A DNA stretch of 64,000 nt from Edaphochlamys debaryana. Taxonomy: Eukaryota; Chlorophyta; Chlorophyceae; Chlamydomonadales. A model generated the notes under the pieces. That model saw only the letters and a program-made list of their open reading frames with translations. It searched no databases and had not been told where the DNA came from. This document shows positions 1-9,400 of this stretch, one piece after another. Every line of letters begins with the position of its first letter. Position 1 is the stretch's first letter. Made by a program: the position numbers and the translations under genes. The stretch is taken from positions 1,364,001 through 1,428,000 of the forward strand of contig JAEHOE010000007.1 of the NCBI GenBank assembly GCA_016858145.1, in the 5' to 3' direction.

Positions 1-48
1 GCTTCTCGCCACAGTCACCCCCTACCTAACCCCTGAACCCCTATCCAG

Positions 49-767
49 GCGAGCGCTACGCTGTGAACCGCTTCGGCCAGCCCGCGCACGCCCTACTGGC
101 CGCCGCCACGGCGTGCGCCGCCAACGCCACCGCCGCCGCTGCCGCGGGCGCTCTGCCGCACCTGCTGGTGACGGACAACGCAGCGCTAAGGGCGGCCGCG
201 GCGGAGCGGCGGTTGGAACCATGGGTCAGCCCGCCCCTGGCCCCGCTGCACTTCAGGCTGGGGGTGGTCCCCAAGGACCCGGAGGAGGCCAAGCGGCGGC
301 GCCGGCGAGCGCGGCGGCAGCAGCGGCAGCGGCAGCAGGCCAAGACGCAGCTGCGGGGGCGGGGTGCTGGGGGCAGCAGCGATGATGACCGGGGGGAAGG
401 GAGAGGGAAAGAAGAAGCGGGAGGAGGAGGGGCAGGAGGGCGCGCTAGAGGGAACGCGGGCGGCGGCGAGGAGGGGGACGAGGTGGAGGGGGGTGGCGAG
501 GCCGAAGGGGAGGAGGCGGTGCGGCTGCATATGGCCAACATGGCCGACTTTGGCCTGCTGGTCAAGGCGCGGTGCGTGGTCCTGAGCCGCTCTGGGTACA
601 GCGAGCAGGCGGCGCTGCTGGGGGGGCAGACGTGCGTGGTGCAGCTAGCGGACTGCGTGGGGGGCGGTGGCGGGGAGGACGAGGGGGCGGGAAGGGGCAG
701 AGGGGAGGGGCAGGGGGACGGAGGACAGGAGCGGGACGAGGATGGGGACGAGGGGGACGAGGGATGA
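49..767 (+). CDS. 3'-terminal exon of an unidentified gene, possibly glycosyltransferase-like (5' part outside window)
   Basis: The window opens inside an intron that ends with a pyrimidine-rich tract and AG at 47-48. The exon starts at 49 with two bases completing a split codon and runs to TGA at 765-767. The first part reads ERYAVNRFGQPAHALL, then an Ala-rich helix-like stretch and LPHLLVTDNAALRA. A roughly 100-residue Arg/Gln/Gly/Glu-rich low-complexity insert follows, and then the conserved-looking block ADFGLLVKARCVVLSRSGYS followed by a GG-rich segment. The pairing of a TDNAALR-like block with a late 'LLVKARCVVLSRSGYSEQA' block resembles the C-terminal half of fucosyltransferase-like algal proteins, but this is a weak impression, not a recognised motif. 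The acidic, Gly-rich end (DEDGDEG) is low complexity. A TGTAA at 782-786 lies very close to the stop; whether it is used for polyadenylation is unclear. The exon and stop are well supported; the function is a guess. Confidence 0.45.
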
Positions 768-1636
768 TTGGGGACGATTGTTGTAAGGCCCCGACCCGGT
801 TGGGCCTGCCTGGCTCACCGCTTAACACCTGACAGCCCCCGGGCTCCTCTGGTTAGTCTCGATTTATTCGCCCACCCAACAGCCCTCGTCCCGCAGCCCC
901 AGATACGCAGGCTCTAACACTCTAGTCGCTGACCACGTCCATTGTCCCAATGAGAATGTGTTGTACCTAGAAATTATCCCGCATCGCACCACCCGCCCCG
1001 CAACAAGCACCTAGCACCACCGCAACGCACAGCTAGAAGCTGGCCCGGACCTTTCCGGGGTGTTGACCGGTCATAAACCTCAACAGTGCAAGCCCTTAGC
1101 CGCCCCTCCGTCCAGCCATGGCATGGGGGCAGGAGGGTTCCTGTCGACTTACATTAGCTGCCTGGTCTCTGACCGGTGTCACTGGCACAAGGCCATGGAA
1201 CGCCGCCCGCAACAGCCTGCCTAGTTCTCACCGCCAATTCTTCTCTCACTCGTGCCAAGGGCCTCTCCCTGCCCCCAACCCAGTCCGAACAATGCTTACC
1301 AATGCACCCCAGCCCCCAAGCAACCTCAGTCCTCGAGTGCACTCCCACGCCTCGCCGTCAGACCGCACAGCATGGCCGGGGCCTGCACATGCACCCCGTT
1401 CTGAGGCTCACGCCTCTAGCTTCCCTACCCTCCTCCTTCGCCTCCCGCAACGCAGGCCAGATCCGCCTCCCCCTCTCCACCCCAATCGCTCCCGCACCCC
1501 GCAAGGCCCTTGTCCCCGCCACAGGGGGCCGTGGCAGTTGCACGCCGCCCGTCCCCACCGCCACATGCACAGGCCAGGCCCGGGCTCTTGACGCTCATGC
1601 TGTGTGCCGTGCTGTGTGCTGTGCGTGCTGCGCTCC
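768..1636. other. Convergent 3' intergenic region
   Basis: This stretch separates the stop of the upstream plus-strand gene from the stop of PGP1 on the minus strand. The open frames in it look like GC-rich noise: they lack start context and splice partners and resemble no family. It probably consists of the two facing 3' UTRs. The minus-strand polyadenylation signal at 1149-1153 would give PGP1 a 3' UTR of about 490 bases. Confidence 0.6.
1149..1153 (-). terminator. Polyadenylation signal TGTAA for PGP1
   Basis: The plus strand reads TTACA, which is TGTAA on the minus strand, the usual poly(A) signal of chlamydomonad algae. It lies about 485 bases beyond the PGP1 stop codon. No other TGTAA was noticed between the stop and this point. 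Confidence 0.55.
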
Positions 1637-4600
1637 TCACGCGGCCACCATCGCCTTCTCCTTGACCGTGAGCAGGTCGGGCAGCGCGGGGAGCACGAAG
1701 TCGGGGATGACCTTGTTGTCGGGGTGGTTGAGGACCTCCTCGGTGGTCACGCCTGCGTTGGGTCGAGTGGGGTGGACCGGGTGGGTGAGTAGGGGCCGCG
1801 GCATGACACGGAGGTCAGCCGAGCTTGGGGAGAGAGGCGGACGCAGATGCGTTTCTCGGCCCCGCCTGCCTGCTCCTCCTCCTTTCCCCCCCTCCCCCTC
1901 CCCCCCTTCCACCCCCCTCCTTACCTGACAGGACCAGGGAGGTGGTCAGGCCGCCGTTCTTGCCGAACATGATGTCCGTGTCCAGGCGGTCGCCCACCAT
2001 GCAGATCTGGTCGGGCTTGAGCCCCAGCGACGCGGAGATGTTCTCCAGCATGAAGCCGCTGGGCTTGCCCACCACAGTGGGCTCGCGCTTGGTGGAGCCC
2101 ACGATCGCGCCAACCATGGAGCCGTTGCCTGCGGTACGGCGCGGGTGTACGGCGGAGCGGTTGGTACGGCGGTGCGGTTGGTGCGGTACGGCGATGGACA
2201 GGGTGTTGCGGTCATGAAGGGCAGCCTGGGATTACCGGTATGCATGGACCCACGGCACGGTCCGCCCTCGCACAACCCACCCCCCGCAAGCCTGCTCTCA
2301 CACGCCCTACCCCCAACCCCCAACCCCCTCGCCCCCAGCCCGCGCTCACCCGCCCACTCCTGCGCGTCCGTGAGGTGCGTCACGGCGTCCCGGTTGGTGG
2401 CGATGAACATGCAGCCGGGGTTCTCGCGGATGCAGAGCGTGGCGTACTGTATCTTGTAGTAGTTGATGTTGCGGTCGAACCCGACCACAACGGCGCCGAC
2501 CTGGGGGGGAAGGGTTTTGGGCGTGAAATTGGAGCTCTTTGGATTCAAATTGAGCTTTGGAAGTGGGGAGCGGTGGGCGGTGGGCGGGGGTCGGTGGTGG
2601 CGGAGTGGAGCATCCCGACTCCGCGACCGCGCGACCGCCAACGACCGCCCCGAGGCAGCCCGCCCGCCTGCGTTCGCCGCGCCTGTTCTTCTTCATTTCA
2701 GCACAAGCTGAATTGCTAGCTTGCTTCTGTCACACAATGGGCAAGCAGCGGCGCCGCCTCAGCGCCACGGGCGCCCCCAAGCCCCAGCCGGCTCCCTCGC
2801 GCTCCCGCTCGCCCTCGCGAATTTAGGAAGAAGGGCGGTGGGCGCTCGAGGTCGCCCAATTGTTGGCAACATCCGGTTGCGACTCCGCGACTTCGCGACC
2901 GCGACCGACCGCCCCGCCGCAGCCCGCCCGCCCGCGTTCGCCGCGCCTGTTCTTCAGAAACCATCCACCATCCGGGTACGACTCCAACACCTCGCGACCT
3001 CGCGACCGCGACCGACCGCCCCGAGGCAGCCCGACGCCAAACTTGCAGTCCACTTGCTTGCGGCTTGCTGCTTGAGCCAACTGTGCTTCACCGGATCAAA
3101 TGGGCAAGCCGGCGCCTCAGCGCCACGGGCGCCCCCAAGCCTCGGCCAGCAGCCTCCCGCAGTCGCTCGCCCCCGCCCGCGCCGCAGCAGCCCTCTGCCA
3201 GCAAGCGCCAGCTCAGGGGGCCCGACGCGCTCAGACCCGAGTTTGAGGGCGTGGACCGCGCGGCCGTGACCCAGGCGCTCGCGGCCGAGCGCGAGGAGCA
3301 GCTGGGCGCGGCCACGGCCGCGTTCGCGCAGATCGCGTGCACGCACTCCCCTGGCCACCCCCACCCTCCGGTGCCCCGCCACGATCCGGCTAACTACTTC
3401 AACGCCCACCCCCACCGCCCCGAAACACGCGTGGGGGCTGGGGGTGGATGTTAAGTAGCTAGCTGGATGGTGTCGGGGCACCGGGGGTGAGGGGTGGGGT
3501 GGGGGAGTGCATGTACAGGCGCTGCGACCGCTGCGGAGACCTGCCCTCCCTCCCTCCTTCCCCTCCCCTCCCTCCCCTCCCCTCCCCTCCCCTCCCCTCC
3601 CTCCCCTCCCCTCCCCTCCCCCCCCTCCCCTCCCCCCCCTCCCCCCCCCTCCCCTCCCCTCCCCTCCCCTCCCCTCCCCTCCCCTCCCCTCCCCTCCCCT
3701 CCCCTCCCCTCCCCTCCCCTCCCCTCCCCTCCCCTCCCCTCCTCCCCCCCCCTCCCCCCCCCTCCCCTCCCCTCCCCTCCCCTCCCCTCCCCTCCCCTCC
3801 CCTCCCCTCCCCTCCCCTCCCCTCCCCTCCCCTCCCCTCCCCCCCACCTCCGGGTCGTGCTCCATGAACTCGCCGCTCTTGAGCGTCACCCGCTTGTCCG
3901 CGTCCCCCGGGCCGCCCAGGTGCCGGATGCCCTTCATGTCCAGCTCCTCCTGGATGCCCACCTCACCAATCACATACACCTGGCGGGGGGCGCAATGTGG
4001 AGAGTGAGGACGACAGACTCGCAGGCTTTGGGGGGCCGGGGGGCCGGGGTGGGGAGGGGAGTGAGGGCAGCAGGCTTGGGGCGCAGAACGCGCCAACTAC
4101 GTCCAACTGCGGGTCCAAGCGTTTGGGAGCAGGGGCAGGGGAAAAGCGGGGTGTACTGGGGACCGAAGAGAGAGGAGGCGGGGAGAGGGAGGGTGGCGGG
4201 GAAGCGGGGGCCGTGCCCCATCCCTACCCCTTTGCTTTCCCCCCACCTTCTTCTTGAAGTTGATCGACTCCAGGTAGGCGGCCGCGGCGTAGGAGGAGGA
4301 GTAGATCTCCTCCTGCGGGGGGGGTGAGGCCGGGGGTGGGGTGGGCAACTGAGGTGCGCGCGAGAGTCCAGGCCTGGAGGTGTGCCAACTTCCCGCACCT
4401 ATGTCCCTTACCCAAACCCCGCCCCCCGGAGCGCACACCGGTGTGCGCGCGGCCCCCCAGCGCCCTGCCCCCTGCCCCTTGCCGTGGCCCCCTGCCCCCG
4501 TCTGCGCATGCACGCGCCGGTACTCGGGCTGCCCCGCGGAAGGCCCGACACCGGCACCGCAGTGCGCCTCCCCTTCGTTCCCCGCTGGTGACGCTGTCCG

Positions 4601-6164
4601 CCTCCGGGGCGCCGCCGTCCCCTGTCCACCCATGCCCGGGTCGGCCCCCCGAGCGCAGGAGCAGCAGCCGCGGCCCAACCCGCCCCAGGTCCTCTGGAGG
4701 CCCCTTGGCCAGGGCCCGCTCGGCTCGGCCGCTGGCCCTCCTCCCGGCCCCCTGGCCCCCCCCAGCGGTCCCGCCTCCTGCCCCATGCCCAGAAGGGTGG
4801 GCCCCGCACCGCTCGCCACCCACCCAGTCCGCCGACCGCGGGGGGGACGCAGGTCCCCCCGCTCTCCGTCCCGGGTAAGACCTCCGAGTGCATGCGCTAC
4901 CAGTAGTACGGGATGCCTAGAGCACTGCTCTCCGGGCTTTGGTGGGCAGTCCGCCGCTGCTGCTCCCGGCTCCTCCTCAAGGCCGCGCCGGCCCCTTGCT
5001 AGCGTGCCCCCAGGCTCTGCACCTGCCCCACCGTGGCCCCTCACTGCGGCCCCCAGGGGCCCTCACCGCTCCCCAGGGGCTCTCCTCCCCCCAAGGGGCC
5101 CTACTTGCCTCCCATGCGTGCCCGGGCCCGCTAGGCCTGCCAAACCTTGAGGAGCTCTCTCCGGCCCCTGCTACTCCTCCCCCGACCCCAGGGGCCCTCA
5201 CCGCCGACACGTTGAGTCCAAGGGAGCGGAACTTGGACATGTACCCGGCACGGGACTTGGTGCTGAGGGGAGGGGACGGGGGTTGCGGGGTTGGGGGTTG
5301 GGGAGGCGGTGAGGGCGCAGCCGTGCAGGAGGCGTAGGGAAGAGACGAGGGAAGCACACGGCGGGAGCCGGGCCCTCGCCAGTCCCGGCGATCGCCAGGT
5401 GGCGGGCCCCGCTGCCTGCCCAGCAGTCACCAGCTGCACAGCCCCGCCTGTCCCAACACGTGTCCCGCAACCCAGCCCCAGGGGCCCCACCTGTTGTTGG
5501 TCACAAAGAAGCACTTCTTGCCCTGCGGGGGTTCAGGCGGACGCGAGGACGGCTCGGTAGGATGGATGGGTAGCGCAGGGGCGAGGGGCCCAGCCCTACC
5601 CCTATCCCTCCACCAACCAGTGCCGCGACAAGGGCTCCAACAAGCCCTTGAACCCGGGGGCTTATTGAGCCTGGAGCCAGTGGTAGCTGCCTTCCCAGCT
5701 CCCCGGGCTGCCAGCCTCCAGCCATCCCACGGTGCCCCCGCCGTCCAGCTCCTGGGGAGTGACCGCACCCACCATGCTGCGCAGCATGTCCAGCGTCTCC
5801 GGCACGCCATCGATCACCTTATCACCGAGCCAGATCACGCCTGCGGAGGCCGAGGGAGCGCGTGAGCGGGAAGCGCTTGCCGCATGCAATGCGCGCCGAA
5901 CCCAAACCCAGCCCAACGCTCACCGTCGCAGTCGAAGATGAAGCACTTCACCTTGCTGAGCAGCTCAAGCTTCTGAGCATCCGTGGCCTTGGGAACTGCG
6001 CAGCGCGTGCGCAAGCAGCGTTAGAAAGCCTATCCGCGCAAGCGACGACCGGCGCCTCGCCCCCGAGCCGACCCACTCGAGCGGGAAGCCTGAACAGACA
6101 CCATCCTCCGAGCAGGTCGCACAGGCCGGGCAGTGGCGCCACGGGGCAGCTGCAGAGCGCGCAT
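1637..6164 (-). CDS. PGP1: Phosphoglycolate phosphatase, chloroplast (PGP1), 10 exons, about 338 aa
   Basis: The enzyme hydrolyses 2-phosphoglycolate, the product of Rubisco oxygenation, to glycolate: the first step of photorespiration, in the chloroplast stroma. Exons (minus strand): 6050-6164, 5924-5995, 5773-5840, 5491-5522, 5202-5262, 4247-4312, 3848-3979, 2350-2500, 1925-2128, 1637-1752. Phases agree at every junction. The HAD-family signatures are all visible: motif I CFIFDCDGVIW, motif II FFVTNNSTKS, and late motifs GKPSG and MVGDRLDTDI. The N-terminus (MRALQLPRGATARPVRPARR, then MVSVQAS) is a basic, Ser/Ala-rich transit-peptide type. The first intron is the least certain: its phase-compatible donor at 6049 gives an intron of only about 54 bases, although CTAAC, a branch-point-like motif, lies inside it. 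The intron between 2500 and 3848 is unusually large and repeat-filled (listed separately). The start ATG at 6164 lies 332 bases from the RPAP1 start on the other strand. Confidence 0.92.
2616..3060. repeat. Three diverged copies of an 80-90 bp repeat in PGP1 intron
   Basis: A unit beginning near CGACTCC, continuing through CGCGACC-type tracts and GACCGCCCC, and ending around GCAGCCCG is seen at about 2616-2700, 2879-2960 and 2977-3045. The first two copies also share the following CGTTCGCCGCGCCTGTTCTTC. The copies differ by small indels. They lie in the large PGP1 intron and alternate with the duplicated ATGGGCAAGC fragments, so the whole block looks like a duplicated insertion rather than a simple satellite. 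Confidence 0.7.
2737..3342 (+). pseudogene. Duplicated, decayed gene or element fragment inside the PGP1 intron
   Basis: Two copies begin ATGGGCAAGC (2737 and about 3100) and share the segment CCTCAGCGCCACGGGCGCCC and what follows. Copy 1 reads MGKQRRRLSATGAPKP followed by SRSRSPSR and a TAG at 2824-2826. Copy 2 lacks about 5 bases just after the ATG, so the matching frame is open only without that ATG. It then runs through SRSRSPPPAPQQPSASKRQL to LAAEREEQLGAATAAF. The copies are read opposite to PGP1. The basic, Ser/Arg/Pro-rich start resembles the first exon of a nuclear protein or an element-encoded protein. No family is recognised. The frame damage and the intronic setting favour a captured or inserted dead fragment. 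Confidence 0.45.
3369..3483 (+). mobile_element. MITE-like palindromic element, copy 1 (PGP1 intron)
   Basis: This is a ~115-bp near-perfect inverted repeat. It starts CGGTGCCCCGCCACGATCC and ends in the reverse complement of a closely similar sequence (CGGTGCCCCGACACCATCC). Each arm carries a GCTAACTACTTCAAC-type core, and the centre is C/G-rich. A second copy lies at 19558-19673 in the opposite orientation, in an MO25 intron. Homology continues about 35 bp beyond one arm (GTGCACGCACTC plus a C-rich stretch). No coding capacity. Terminal inverted repeats, small size and intronic location fit a miniature inverted-repeat element. No clear target-site duplication was found. Confidence 0.75.
3541..3846. 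repeat. CCCCT pentanucleotide array at a PGP1 5' splice site
   Basis: About 300 bp is almost purely (CCCCT)n on the plus strand, with a few CCCTCC and C-run interruptions. On the transcribed PGP1 strand this is (AGGGG)n and begins directly at the donor of the exon 3848-3979. Long G-runs of this kind can form G-quadruplexes in the transcript. Long proline/serine/leucine frames running through it in every phase are artefacts of the repeat. Confidence 0.95.
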
Positions 6165-6495
6165 CGCGTTAGAGGTTAGCTCGCTGCACGCTCTGAAGCG
6201 CTCGCTTCAGTGCCAGTGGTGTTATCGGCACTAAGAGTGAAGCTCTGTGGACTCGCCAGGCGGCGAATGTGCTCTTGCTGCTTCAGCCCGATGCGCGCCC
6301 ATGCAGCCGCGCACGAAAGCCCGGCGTTTGGCACCTAGATCACCTGCACTCTATTCAGGCTGACACAGGGAACTCGTAACTGCACTTGGAGTCAACCCAA
6401 GCCGCATTCCTTGAGCCCAAGCCATCTCACGCGACGCTTCGCGCCAAATGCCGGCGCCGCTGCCGCGTGCTCGCTAGCGACTGCCGCGACACCCG
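6165..6495. promoter_or_regulatory. Divergent promoter region PGP1 / RPAP1
   Basis: The 331 bases between the two start codons must hold both promoters and both 5' UTRs. The region is less GC-biased than the coding flanks. No TATA box or other named element could be assigned by eye. Confidence 0.5.
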
Positions 6496-9400
6496 ATGGA
6501 GCCTATGGACGACGTCCCGGAGGGCAACCCGCGCGGCCGGGGCCGGGGGCTGGCGTCGAGCACGGAGGAGGACCTTCTCCGAGAGCAGGCGAGGGCCTGC
6601 CTTCCCTCCCAACGTCCTGTGTCCATGGGCCATGAAGCTTTCCTTTTACTACCATCAGCTCTAGACTTCAGCGCTGCTCTCTTGCTCCTTAACCCGCGCA
6701 GGAGGCGTTCCTGGCAGCACGGCAGCGCCCCGCCGCGGCCGTCAGCCGTGTGGGGGCCGCCCGGCCCCCCACCGCCGCTGCCCCGTCTGCAGCCCGCGGC
6801 CAGCCCGCAGCGGGCACCTCCGCCCCTGCATCGCCTGCGACCTCCGCGGCACCACTACGTGAGATCCCTGGGTGCTAGCGGCCGTGGCCTCGGCGGCCCC
6901 ACCTTGTGCCTTTGCATGCTGCTCAGCTGCACCTCAGTCCGGCCTTACCTGCGACCCCAAACCCCATCTCCTGCCACCAGAGTATAACCTTCAGAAACTG
7001 ACTTGTGCTGTGAGGAATTCTATGAACCTGACTTGGACGTGGTTCCATCAATCTTGCGCTTCCTCCGTTGTGCCCCCCTCAGGTGCGCCCCCGGCGCGGA
7101 CGCAGGGCACGGGGCTGGTGCGGCCGGTGGCTGCCCCCGCGGCCCCTCCCGGCCCCGTTCCCATGGAGGGGCGGCCGGCGGTGGGGGTGCGGGGGGACGA
7201 GTCCCTCCGCATCCACACGGAGGAGGCGCTTCTGAGGATGCAGGTGCGTGGTCTGGGGCTGCGTGTTGTGGTTGCAGTGCTTGCAGTCTCGGAGGTTTTG
7301 TGTGCAGCTTTGCGGCGGCTGGGGCTGCGGATGAACAGGTATAGAGCAGCCTTTGCCCCGGCTTCGCGTCGTGGTTCCAGTGGTTGCATTCCCGGAGGCT
7401 TTTAGAACAGGTTGGCGGCGGCTGGCGAAGAGGGCAGACGAGTGCCGCAGTCGTGACGCGGCCGTCCCTCCCTCTGCACCCCCCCCACCGCAGGAGGAGT
7501 TTCTGGCGCAGAGCTGCCGCCCCGCGGCCCAGGTCACCCGCATCGGCCGCCGCGCACCCGAGGCCTCCCCTGAGGCCCCTGCGGACACCACCAGCACTGC
7601 AGCTGCCACGGTCCCTGCGTATGCGGGTGACTCTGCAACATGTGCCGAGCGGAAGCAGCCGCCCGCTCAGCCACCGTCACAGCAGCCAGTCGCTGCGAGC
7701 AAAGAGGCTATGGCAGCAGCGCCTGCGGGGAAGGCGGCGGCGGGTGGAGCAGCGGACGAGGAGGGCATTGAGGACGAGGAGGATGGTGGGCAGGAGGGAC
7801 AGGCGGCGCCGGCCCAGCCAAGAAGCATCCTGCGTGAGTAGGGGCGCACTGCAGCCTTGTTAAACTGCTATCGTGCAACTTATCTCACCACCACTCATCT
7901 TCTTGTCCACCCACCCCGCCCTTCACCCCCAACCCCAGCGCCCATCGAGGGCCTCCTGGGGAACATCGTAGAGCGCCCCTCGGCGCCCCCCGCCCCGGCC
8001 CCCCGCGCGGCCCCGCGCTCCACCCCCCCTCCTTCCTCCTCCTCTGCCTCCGCCTCTGCCTCCGCCGGGCCCCGCCCCGCCGCTGCAGCGCCAGTCATCA
8101 GGGTCGGCGCCGGCGCCGGCCCTGCTGCCGCCGCGGGCCCTGCCGCCGCCGCGGCCCCCGCTGCAGCGCTGTCGGCCGCTGGGGCCATGCTGTCCTCCCT
8201 GGGGGGCCTGGCGGTGGTGGAGCGGCAGGTGGGGCCGGGCGGGGCGCCGCTGGCCCCCTCGCCGTCGCCTGCCGGAGGGGAGGTGGAGATGGAGGCGGGC
8301 TTCCCCATGGCGATGCACCGCCGCCAGTCCAAGGTGCGGTTGGGTTGGGTGGTCAGCGAAGGAAAAGGAGGTCGGAGTCATTGACGGGGGGCAGCCTTCA
8401 CATCCTCTCGCTGGATGCGAGTCCACTGATATCTGTGTGGCCCTCGCCCCGGGCCGGCCCACCTTGCCTCGCAAGCCTTCCTCAGCTGCCAGTTGATCGC
8501 AACCATTCACGCCCTCCCTGTCTTTCCCCCGCCTCCCTGTCCCTCCCTCCAGTTCTCCCTCAGCCGCAAGAAGCCCGGGGCCGACGTAGCCGCCGCCGCC
8601 GCCGCAGGGCCCCGGGCGCCCGGCGGCCCTCCAGCCCCAACCTCGGGGCGGCAGCCTCCGTCCCTGACCCCCGGCACCCTCACAGACTGGTCCCTGCACC
8701 CCAGCTCTGACGGCCCGGGCGCCGCCTCCGCCACCGCCGCCGCCGCCTCCGCTGCCGCGCCCCGGCCCCCCGCTGCCGCTCCCGGGCCGGGATCTGGGTT
8801 GGGATCTGGGTCGGGGCTGGGGGCGGCGGGGGAGCCGGGGGCGATGGAGGGGGCCATAGCGGCGGAGAACGCGGCGGCCGTTGCGCGCCTGGCCCCGGTG
8901 GAGGTGGCGGCGGCGCTGGAGGAGGTCTCTTCGCGGCTCAGCCCCGAGGCCCTCGAGTTCTTGCGCCGGCGGGGCGCGGCGCGGCTGCAGGGCCAGGGCC
9001 AGGGTCAGGGAAATGCGGGGCAGGGGCAGGGGGTTCAAGGGCAGGGGCCTCAGGCCGCACGGCCCAGCGCCGCCGCGGTGGTGGCCGCCGCGGCGGGGGC
9101 GGGCGGCATCGGCGCAGCGCTGGCGGCGCTTCGGCGCGGCGGGGCCGCCCCGGGGCTGTCGGCAGCGGCCGCTCTTGGCAGCATTGGCGGCGGCGGCGGC
9201 GGCGGTTCCGAGGCGGGCAGCTGTTCCATACAGGAGGCCGGCAATGCAATGATCGACGGAGCCCTGCGGGCGCTGACGTCCGGAGGCACGGGCGCGGGTG
9301 GCGGCGGCGCGGCGGGATCAGCCAGGTCGGCCGCGGGCGGGGGTGTGCCGGCGTCCATCGCCGCCGCGGGCAGCGCCGTGGGCTCCGTGCCGGTGGCGGC

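Noticed and set aside
782..786. TGTAA as the poly(A) signal of the first gene
   Set aside because: It lies only about 15 bases after the stop codon, giving an implausibly short 3' UTR; left unassigned rather than called.
1176..1928. Plus-strand frame of 250 codons over the PGP1 3' end
   Set aside because: It runs antisense through conserved PGP1 exons and has shadow composition.
3541..3846. CRISPR-like array
   Set aside because: Simple pentamer repeat with no spacers, in an intron of a nuclear gene.
3487..4327. Plus-strand Pro/Ser/Leu repeat 'proteins' and minus-strand Gly/Glu/Arg repeats
   Set aside because: Products of the CCCCT array, open in every phase because the repeat lacks stop codons.
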